Shown piece by piece: positions 7,420-12,644 of a DNA stretch of 12,644 nucleotides; the first letter of the stretch is position 1; each line of letters begins with the position of its first letter. Under the pieces are notes generated by a model, which was given only the letters and a program-made list of their open reading frames with translations, searched no databases and was not told the DNA's origin. A program made the translations under genes and the position numbers. Source of the DNA: Thermodesulfobacterium sp. (lineage in GTDB: Bacteria > Desulfobacterota > Thermodesulfobacteria > Thermodesulfobacteriales > Thermodesulfobacteriaceae); contig JAGGXL010000057.1 of the NCBI GenBank assembly GCA_021163085.1, forward strand, positions 1 through 12,644, written 5' to 3'.

Positions 7420-8247
7420 TCAAATACCCCACACAAGATTTTCCAGAGGTTTTTTAATATTTAAAAATTCCTTAAAAATTGTCAAGCCTTTTAAAGCAGG
7501 TTCTCTTAGTTCATAAGTATATTCATTAACATAAGTATCTACATGTTTTTTGATGGTATCTTGGTTTAATTCCTGAGCATAAGCTTTTAATAAGGGGAAA
7601 ACCTCTTCCCAGTTATCTTTAGCCCAATTTATACTTTTTCTGAAAAGCCTGGCTATAGTGTTTTTGGTGCTTTCGGATAGATTTTTTTTGATAAAAAAGC
7701 CTCCTAAAGGAAGAGGTGCACCGGTAACTTTTTCCCAGTGTTTTCCTAAATCAACAATCTTGTAAAGATTGTATTTAGAATATACAAATCTTCCCTCGTG
7801 AATGAGAATACCCATATCAACCTTATTTTCTAACAGAAGAGGAATTATTTTGTCATATCTAACAAAAATTTTTTCTATCTCTTCTTTGTAAAAAAAGTTA
7901 AAAAGAAAATGAGCTGTGGTATGTTCTCCTGGAATGGCAATTTTTAGTTTCGGGAAATCTTCCACTTGGTAAGGTTTTTTCCCTACAAGTAGAGGTCCCA
8001 TACCAAAACCAAGTGCAGATCCTACAGGCAGAAGTTCGTATTCAGAGTAGATAAAATTCCATATAGCAAAGGAAGTTTTTATTACAGGAAATAGACCCTT
8101 TATAGCTAAGTTGTTTAAGGTTTCTATATCTTCAAAACTAAAATCAAAATCAAAGGGTGTTTCAAATTTTTTTAAAAGAATTCCTGAAACTATAAAAACA
8201 TCGTTGGGGCAGGGAGAAAGGGCTATTTCCAGTTTTTGATTATGCAC
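7420..8247 (-). CDS. mqnD: 1,4-dihydroxy-6-naphthoate synthase MqnD
   Basis: MqnD converts cyclic dehypoxanthinyl futalosine to 1,4-dihydroxy-6-naphthoate in the futalosine pathway of menaquinone synthesis. The 275-aa protein has the periplasmic-binding-protein-like fold. LSPCPNDVFI (10-19), FEDIETLN (38-45), VGSALGFGMGPLLV (75-88), IPGEHTTAHFL (105-115) and ILIHEGRF (147-154) are family signatures. His150 occupies the place of the proposed catalytic histidine of the Thermus enzyme. The start is GTG at 8247, supported by an AGAGAGG ribosome site at 8255-8261 with 7-base spacing and by family-like residues right after it. It overlaps the 3' end of mqnB by 25 bp, so the two are translated as a unit. 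tolQ follows after 4 bp. No mqnA, mqnC or mqnE is in the window. Confidence 0.93.
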   Translation of the reverse strand: MHNQKLEIALSPCPNDVFIVSGILLKKFETPFDFDFSFEDIETLNNLAIKGLFPVIKTSFAIWNFIYSEYELLPVGSALGFGMGPLLVGKKPYQVEDFPKLKIAIPGEHTTAHFLFNFFYKEEIEKIFVRYDKIIPLLLENKVDMGILIHEGRFVYSKYNLYKIVDLGKHWEKVTGAPLPLGGFFIKKNLSESTKNTIARLFRKSINWAKDNWEEVFPLLKAYAQELNQDTIKKHVDTYVNEYTYELREPALKGLTIFKEFLNIKKPLENLVWGI

Positions 8248-8849
8248 TCCCAGACCTCTCTTAGAATATCAGAAGCCTTTTTTTGGTCCCATTCTTTTTC
8301 AGGTTGAAAAAGGAGATTACTTATTACTCTTATTTCAACCAGATAAATTTTTAATCTTTCACATGCTTTGGCAACTCCAAACCCTTCCATATTTTCTGCT
8401 ATTGCATTGTATTTTTCGCTTAAAAAATAAGCCCTTTTAACATCATAAGTTGCTGCGCACACAGTAGAGAAAATTCCTGCAGCAGGGCTGAAGTTACAAT
8501 TTTCCAGAATCTGGATAGCCTTTTCTGTAAAGGCATGAGCTAAAGAACATTTATTACAAACTTTAAAACTTTCTGGAAAAGGAGCAAGATGGGTCTTATA
8601 TTTTCTTCCAAAATCTGCAAATATTTCTTCTGTTGCTACTATTACATCTCCTATATTTAAGTCAGTTTCTGGATAGGCTCCAGCCCAGCCAGTTAAAAAA
8701 GCCAATTTGGGCTTTTTAGCTGAAAGAATTTGATAGGAAGAAAGAGCAGACTCCACAGGACCCATTCCAACAATGTTTAAATCCAGGTTTAAATCTTTTA
8801 AAACCTCAGCCTCAAATTCAGAAGGAACAAGAATTATTAACTTATGCAT
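8223..8849 (-). CDS. mqnB: Futalosine hydrolase MqnB
   Basis: A 208-aa nucleosidase related to MTA/SAH nucleosidase. It splits futalosine to hypoxanthine and dehypoxanthinyl futalosine, the step ahead of MqnC and MqnD. The N-terminal VGMGPVESA (27-35) and TGWAGAY (53-59) are phosphorylase/nucleosidase glycine motifs. AENMEGFGVAKAC (151-163) carries the ribose-binding Met-Glu pair (Glu155), and EIRVISNL (172-179) is the C-terminal family signature. Pairing with mqnD in an overlapping operon supports futalosine rather than MTA as substrate. The ATG has a strong AGGAGG site (8854-8859) with 4-base spacing, which overlaps the stop codon of the preceding 90-aa gene, implying coupled translation from that gene. 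Confidence 0.92.
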   Translation of the reverse strand: MHKLIILVPSEFEAEVLKDLNLDLNIVGMGPVESALSSYQILSAKKPKLAFLTGWAGAYPETDLNIGDVIVATEEIFADFGRKYKTHLAPFPESFKVCNKCSLAHAFTEKAIQILENCNFSPAAGIFSTVCAATYDVKRAYFLSEKYNAIAENMEGFGVAKACERLKIYLVEIRVISNLLFQPEKEWDQKKASDILREVWECIIKNWK

Positions 8850-8857
8850 AGGTCCTC

Positions 8858-9130
8858 CTAAATTTCTATATCGTTTTCTATATCGTCTATGTATCTAATG
8901 TGAGCTTTTATTCCCGATTCTATCAGATTCTTTAGCAAAAAATCTACCTCGTTAGCTCTTATCAAATTTCCCTCTGAGTAAAAAGGGAATTTTAAAATTA
9001 CTTCCGCAGGTTTAAATTTAACAATTTCTACCCCAATTTTACTTTCAGGAGGAAGTCCTTTTAGGTTTTGTTTTAAGAACCTTTTTATAAAAAGTCTTAA
9101 ATCTTTTTCATTTTTGAACTTTTTACTCAA
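8858..9130 (-). CDS. Unknown 90-aa protein ahead of mqnB
   Basis: I do not recognise this protein. It is 90 aa, starts with a TTG at 9130, and contains no internal Met that could serve as another start. It has no signal peptide or membrane segment. The N-terminal third is very basic (KKFKNEKDLRLFIKRFLKQ). The middle suggests a beta hairpin around GVEIVKFKPAEVILKFPF, followed by a helix (VDFLLKNLIESGI), a strand and an acidic end (DDIENDIEI). This looks like a small alpha/beta domain. It is very probably real: it sits 8 bp before mqnB, the ribosome site of mqnB overlaps its stop codon, and its amino-acid use matches the neighbours. It may be the first gene of the mqnB-mqnD-tolQ run. A link to menaquinone synthesis rests on position alone. 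Confidence 0.65.
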   Translation of the reverse strand: MSKKFKNEKDLRLFIKRFLKQNLKGLPPESKIGVEIVKFKPAEVILKFPFYSEGNLIRANEVDFLLKNLIESGIKAHIRYIDDIENDIEI

Positions 9131-9164
9131 ACTTTCGAAAATATCACTTTAAAATTTTAAAAAA

Positions 9165-9183
9165 TATTCTAACTTTAAAAAAT
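9165..9183 (+). promoter_or_regulatory. Candidate -10 box giving a near-leaderless DUF72 mRNA
   Basis: TATTCT at 9165-9170 lies 13 bases before the ATG of the DUF72 gene, and there is no ribosome site in between. If used, transcription would begin about 7 bases ahead of the start codon. No clear -35 is visible, and the 53-bp divergent gap is nearly all A and T, so this is weak. Confidence 0.25.
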
Positions 9184-9915
9184 ATGGAAGTCAAGTATTA
9201 CATAGGAACATGTGGATGGAGTTATTATTCCTTTAAAGGTTTTTTGTATCCATCTGAAAGTAAACCCAGAGAGTGGCTAAAAATTTATTCTCAGCATTTT
9301 AACACTGTAGAGATAAATGCTACTTTTTACAGAATCCCCACATCAAAAACTTTTGAAAAGTGGTATAAAGAAACACCTGAAAGTTTTGTTTTTTCAGTTA
9401 AAGCTCCAAAGATAATAACTCACTTAAAAAAATTAAGAGAGGTAAAAGAGGATTTAAAAAATTTTTTTGATGCCATATCTCCTTTAAAGAAAAAGGCAAA
9501 GCTTCTTCTTTTTCAGCTTCCACCATCTTTTAAATATAATAAAGAAATTATAGAAAAATTTTTTAAGATTTTGCCCTCGGACTATCTTAATATAATAGAG
9601 ATAAGAAATATTTCCTTTCATAACGAGGAATTTGTAGAGCTTTTAAAAAAATATAAGGTATGCCTTTGCTTTTCTGATTGTGCAGGTAAATATCCTTCCT
9701 GGTATGAGGTTCAAACAACTGATTATTTATATATCAGGCTTCATGGGTCTAAAAAACTTTATGTTTCAAATTATGAGGAAGAAGAGCTTCAGGAACTGGC
9801 AAAAAAGATCAAAAGTTTTAAGGTTAACTCAGCTTTTGTCTATTTTGATAATACAGCAGAAGGATATGCTGTTCCCAATGCTTTAAGATTGAAGGAGATT
9901 TTAGAGACTATGTAG
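9184..9915 (+). CDS. DUF72 family protein (YecE-like)
   Basis: A 243-aa member of the DUF72/YecE family, predicted TIM-barrel proteins with no settled function. The match is clear along the whole length: YIGTCGWSYYSFKG at the N-terminus (6-19), VEINATFYRIP (42-52), FSVKAPKIITH (70-80), LFQLPPSF (109-116), YIRLHG in the second half and YFDNTAEGYAVPNA (220-233) near the end. These conserved acidic, aromatic and Asn residues cluster in the putative active site of known structures, so enzymatic activity is plausible. No ribosome site precedes the ATG. The gene diverges from the 90-aa gene across a 53-bp AT-rich gap and overlaps by 8 bp the stop of the convergent HD-GYP gene. It is unrelated in function to either neighbour as far as I can tell. 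Confidence 0.88.
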   Translation: MEVKYYIGTCGWSYYSFKGFLYPSESKPREWLKIYSQHFNTVEINATFYRIPTSKTFEKWYKETPESFVFSVKAPKIITHLKKLREVKEDLKNFFDAISPLKKKAKLLLFQLPPSFKYNKEIIEKFFKILPSDYLNIIEIRNISFHNEEFVELLKKYKVCLCFSDCAGKYPSWYEVQTTDYLYIRLHGSKKLYVSNYEEEELQELAKKIKSFKVNSAFVYFDNTAEGYAVPNALRLKEILETM

Positions 9916-11023
9916 ATTTTTCGTCTTGGAAAAGAGTTTTTATCTCTATAATTTCATTTTTAATTTTAAAAAATAGTTCAACAAGTTCAGGATCGAAATG
10001 TTTACCGGATTCGTTTTTGATAATTTCAAAAGCTGTCTCCACAGGACAAGCTTTTCTATAAGGTCTATCAGAGGTCAAAGCATCAAAAGCATCAGCAAGG
10101 GAGACAATCCTAACTAATAGAGGTATTTTTTTTCCTTTAAGTCCATAGGGATAACCTGTGCCATCCCATTTTTCATGGTGCAGGAGAGCTATTTTTTCTG
10201 CAGCTTTAAGATATTTTGTTTTTGAGCCTTCTAAAATTTTTGCCCCTATTATAGTGTGTGTTTTCATTATTTCCCATTCTTCTTTAGTCAAAGGTTCTGG
10301 TTTTAACAAAATGCTTTCAGGGATTTTTATTTTCCCAATATCATGCAAAGGAGAACTGTATTTTATAATTTCAATTTGTTCTTTACTTAATCCAAGATGT
10401 TCTGCTATTTTTGTAGAATAAAAGCTGATTCTATGAATGTGAAAACCCGTACACATATCTTTAAATTCAACAGCCTTGGCAAGCCTATATATTATTTCCA
10501 ATGAAAGTTCTTTTATTTCATTAAAAGCTACTTGAAGTTTCAGATAAAGTTTTTGAAGCTCTGAGGTCTTTTTTTCTACTTCTTTTTCTAATACTTTTTG
10601 ATAATTTTTTAGAAAATCTCTATACTTTTTTATCTTAGAAATAGAATTAATTCTTGCTTTTAATTCGGGAATAAAAAAGGGTTTATTCAGAAAATCGTCA
10701 GCTCCTGCAGAAAGACCCTTTATTCTGGTGTTTAAATCATTAACTGCTGTAATTAAGATAAATCCTATATCAACTGTTTCTGGATTGTTTTTAACAATTT
10801 TGCATAAAGAAATACCATCTAATTCAGGCATCAGAAAATCGACCAGCATTATATCAGGATTGATTTCAAAAAGCTTTTCCAGTGCTTCTTTTCCATTTTT
10901 TGAGGTATAAACTTGATAACCATCTGAAGAAAGAATCGCCTTAAGACTCTCTCTAATAGCAGGATCGTCATCAACAACTAAGATTTTTGTATTTTGCGGA
11001 GTTTCAATTTCTGGAAAAAACAT
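9908..11023 (-). CDS. Response regulator with HD-GYP phosphodiesterase domain
   Basis: A 371-aa cytoplasmic two-domain regulator. The receiver domain (about 12-130) has the acidic triad DDD (18-20), phospho-acceptor Asp62 in MLVDFLMPELDG, Thr92 and Lys114 in NKPF. A coiled-coil linker (about 131-175) leads to the HD-GYP domain: HIHR (195-198), the metal-binding HD at 227-228 in SPLHDIGKIKIP, HH at 282-283, DGTGYP (287-292) and the ending ADAFDALTSDRPYR (310-323). All metal ligands I can identify are present, so it should hydrolyse cyclic-di-GMP (or cGAMP) when phosphorylated. No histidine kinase gene is in the window. Its ATG lies 46 bp inside the 3' end of mobA in another frame, with only a weak ribosome site, so it is probably translated by coupling. 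The 3' end overlaps the convergent DUF72 gene. Confidence 0.92.
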   Translation of the reverse strand: MFFPEIETPQNTKILVVDDDPAIRESLKAILSSDGYQVYTSKNGKEALEKLFEINPDIMLVDFLMPELDGISLCKIVKNNPETVDIGFILITAVNDLNTRIKGLSAGADDFLNKPFFIPELKARINSISKIKKYRDFLKNYQKVLEKEVEKKTSELQKLYLKLQVAFNEIKELSLEIIYRLAKAVEFKDMCTGFHIHRISFYSTKIAEHLGLSKEQIEIIKYSSPLHDIGKIKIPESILLKPEPLTKEEWEIMKTHTIIGAKILEGSKTKYLKAAEKIALLHHEKWDGTGYPYGLKGKKIPLLVRIVSLADAFDALTSDRPYRKACPVETAFEIIKNESGKHFDPELVELFFKIKNEIIEIKTLFQDEKST

Positions 11024-11643
11024 TTTTCTACTTTTTTAAGTTCTTCTAAGGTGTTAATATTTATAAAATTTCTTTTATCTATTTTATCATTTTTTTCAAT
11101 AAGTAAAATGCTTTGATTATTATACAGATATTGGAAAAGCCTGAAAAGACTTTTTTTTGGAGATGTTAATAGAAATGTTTCTATCTCTCTTCTTAAAGAA
11201 CATGGATAAACACCCGGGAAGGGTTTAATTCTTTCTTCAGATTTACTAACTATCAAAAATTTGTGGCAAAAAATATATGAAAGGGTGCTTAAGTAATTTA
11301 AAAAACTTACCTCTATTAAAGGTTGATCAACAGCTACAACTAAAAGAGTTTCTTCCTTTGAAAATATTTTTAAAGCTGAAACAATACCAGATAAAGGTCC
11401 TTCTATTTCTGGATAAAAGTCCTTTATAAATATTATTTCTTCAGGTTTTATTTTTTCTTTGGTTAAAATTTCTTTTATTTCTTTTTCTTGTATTTCATTC
11501 TTAACCGAAATAAAAACAGGAGAAAATAAACTTTTCAGTTTCTGAAAAATCCAGTAGATAAGAGGTTTTTTACATAGCAACTTTATAGCTTTTTTTCCAC
11601 CTATTCTTGTTCCTTTTCCTCCTGCTAAAATAAGAGATTTCAT
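10978..11643 (-). CDS. mobA: MobA-like molybdenum cofactor guanylyltransferase
   Basis: MobA attaches GMP to molybdopterin, making the guanine dinucleotide cofactor of formate dehydrogenases and related molybdenum/tungsten enzymes. The 221-aa protein has the nucleotidyltransferase fold: LAGGKGTRIGGKKA (6-19) is the GTP-binding loop with Lys18, GPLSGIVSAL (82-91) is the second family motif, VAVDQPLI (103-110) carries the metal-binding Asp106, and FININTLEEL (193-202) corresponds to the usual NINTPEDL. The first loop departs slightly from LAGGxSxRMG. The C-terminal 20 residues are basic and are encoded by the region shared with the next gene. It begins 11 bp after the SbcC-like gene, with no strong ribosome site. 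Another MobA-related nucleotidyltransferase (for example a molybdenum cytidylyltransferase) is a less likely alternative. Confidence 0.8.
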   Translation of the reverse strand: MKSLILAGGKGTRIGGKKAIKLLCKKPLIYWIFQKLKSLFSPVFISVKNEIQEKEIKEILTKEKIKPEEIIFIKDFYPEIEGPLSGIVSALKIFSKEETLLVVAVDQPLIEVSFLNYLSTLSYIFCHKFLIVSKSEERIKPFPGVYPCSLRREIETFLLTSPKKSLFRLFQYLYNNQSILLIEKNDKIDKRNFININTLEELKKVEKCFFQKLKLRKIQKS

Positions 11644-11654
11644 TTCAAAGATTT

Positions 11655-12644
11655 TTATCTAATTTTATTTATTTTAATATAGCTTCCTGAAAATTGATTT
11701 TTATAAACTTCAATTACTGCAGGAAACTTTTCTTTTAGATCCTTTAGATGGGATATTATTCCTATTATTCTTCCACTATGGTGAGCTAAATTTAATAAAG
11801 TATTGACCACTTTTTCCAAACTATTTTCATCAAGACTTCCAAAACCTTCATCAATAAAAAGAGATTCAAAAGGACGGGTTCTATACAAAGTTAAAATTAC
11901 ATCCGAAGTTCCCAGTGCTAAAGAAAGGGTGGCTAAAAAGGATTCTCCTCCAGAAAGGGTTTTTGTTTCTCTTTTACTTCCTGTATAGTGATCAAAAACC
12001 TCCAAAGTGAATTTCTTCTGCAAAACCTCATCTTCTATAAATTTATATCTTCCGAAAGAGAACTCTTTCAAATAAAAATTGGCTCTTTTTAGAATGAGCT
12101 GAGCAAAAAGAGAAAGAACAAATGAATGAAAAGATACTCCCTTTTTATTTTTGCCAACAATAATATTGTATAAGGTTTCAAGTAAGGGATACTCTTTTTC
12201 CAGGCTTTTCTTTTCTTTCTTTATTTTCTCATAGGTTGTTAAAATTTCTTGAAGATGCAACATGTCTCTTTCCAAGCTACCTATATCTTTATTTATCCTT
12301 CCTAAGGATTCTTCCAAAATCACTTTCTCTCTACGCCTTGACTCTAATTCCAGAATTAAAATATCTTCGTTGAGAGGCTTATTAATTATTGTTTCTAAAT
12401 TTTTTTGATTAAATTCCAATTTTTTATTAGTTTCTTCAAGTTTTCTTTGAATTATTTCTATTTCATAAAAATAACTTTGAATTTCTTTTTCTATATTTTC
12501 TATCTGAGGTATCATAGTTATATAATTTTTAAAATCGCTTATAGAAGTTATAAAACCGTTAAATTTTAAATCAATCAGTTTTAAAACATTATTTTTATAT
12601 TCTGCAGATTTTTCTTTAAGAATTTTTTCTATATTTATTAATTC
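11655..12644 (-). CDS. sbcC: SbcC/Rad50-like exonuclease subunit, C-terminal part (runs off the right edge)
   Basis: The 3' part of an SMC-like ATPase gene. The reading frame stays open from the ATG at 12515 to the window edge (43 more codons without a stop), so that ATG is internal and the gene continues beyond 12644. 329 residues are visible. They comprise a coiled-coil region rich in Glu, Lys and Leu, then the C-terminal ATPase lobe with FSFGRYKF, the signature motif LSGGE (11943-11957) and Walker B FIDEGFGSLDE (11826-11858). The D-loop and a switch histidine (IISH) follow. This arrangement is typical of SbcC, which with the SbcD nuclease opens hairpins and processes DNA ends. The N-terminal Walker A half, the zinc hook and sbcD would lie to the right of the window. 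It is followed after 11 bp by mobA. Confidence 0.88.
   Translation of the reverse strand, partial: ELINIEKILKEKSAEYKNNVLKLIDLKFNGFITSISDFKNYITMIPQIENIEKEIQSYFYEIEIIQRKLEETNKKLEFNQKNLETIINKPLNEDILILELESRRREKVILEESLGRINKDIGSLERDMLHLQEILTTYEKIKKEKKSLEKEYPLLETLYNIIVGKNKKGVSFHSFVLSLFAQLILKRANFYLKEFSFGRYKFIEDEVLQKKFTLEVFDHYTGSKRETKTLSGGESFLATLSLALGTSDVILTLYRTRPFESLFIDEGFGSLDENSLEKVVNTLLNLAHHSGRIIGIISHLKDLKEKFPAVIEVYKNQFSGSYIKINKIR

Noticed and set aside
7416..7436. Upstream TTG start extending TolQ by seven residues
   Set aside because: The extension (MCGVFDF) overlaps mqnD and is not family-like, while the ATG at 7415 gives the usual short cytoplasmic or periplasmic start before the first membrane segment.
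8868..8887. Short tandem repeat of CTATATCGTTTT type near the end of the 90-aa gene
   Set aside because: It is simply the codons for the repeated residues DIEN-DIE at the C-terminus, with only two copies.
10158..10421. 87-codon open frame on the plus strand opposite the HD-GYP gene
   Set aside because: It lies fully opposite the conserved HD-GYP motifs and encodes a low-complexity Ser/Phe/Ile-rich product with no ribosome site evidence.

Overview
The window reads as a compact, low-GC (roughly one third G+C by eye) chromosomal segment from a diderm bacterium. The outer-membrane character is seen in an ADP-heptose:LPS heptosyltransferase, the OM-assembly lipoprotein BamD and a TolQ-type proton channel. 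Menaquinone is made by the futalosine route (mqnB, mqnD), and a MobA-type gene points to use of a molybdenum/tungsten cofactor. Lysine- and glutamate-rich proteins, very low GC and tightly packed or overlapping genes fit a thermophilic anaerobe of the Thermodesulfobacterium/Caldimicrobium kind. That placement is inference from gene content and composition, not from a marker-gene comparison.

Layout. Positions 1-190 hold no recognisable gene. Positions 191-359 carry a frameshifted remnant of a HicB-like antitoxin whose 3' end runs into the convergent heptosyltransferase gene. A minus-strand pair, truD-waaF (2450-338), overlaps by 20 bp. Divergent to it are secA and a 67-residue zinc-ribbon gene that overlaps the end of secA (2557-5515, plus strand). 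These abut, with no gap, a long minus-strand run read right to left: a 90-residue unknown protein, mqnB, mqnD, tolQ, trxA, bamD (9130-5516). A DUF72 gene (9184-9915, plus) is divergent from that run and overlaps by 8 bp a second minus-strand run: the 3' part of an SbcC-like gene, which continues past the right edge, then mobA, then an HD-GYP response regulator (12644-9908).

Function. Most genes are housekeeping: protein export (SecA), OM biogenesis (BamD, TolQ, WaaF), tRNA modification (TruD), redox (TrxA), menaquinone biosynthesis (MqnB, MqnD), molybdenum cofactor maturation (MobA), DNA-end processing (SbcC) and c-di-GMP turnover (HD-GYP). I do not see a mobile island, CRISPR array, RNA gene or obvious new defence system. 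The unexplained items are the HicB-like remnant, the 90-aa protein ahead of mqnB, the zinc-ribbon protein coupled to secA, a tolQ with no adjacent tolR, and the very tight convergent and overlapping gene ends.
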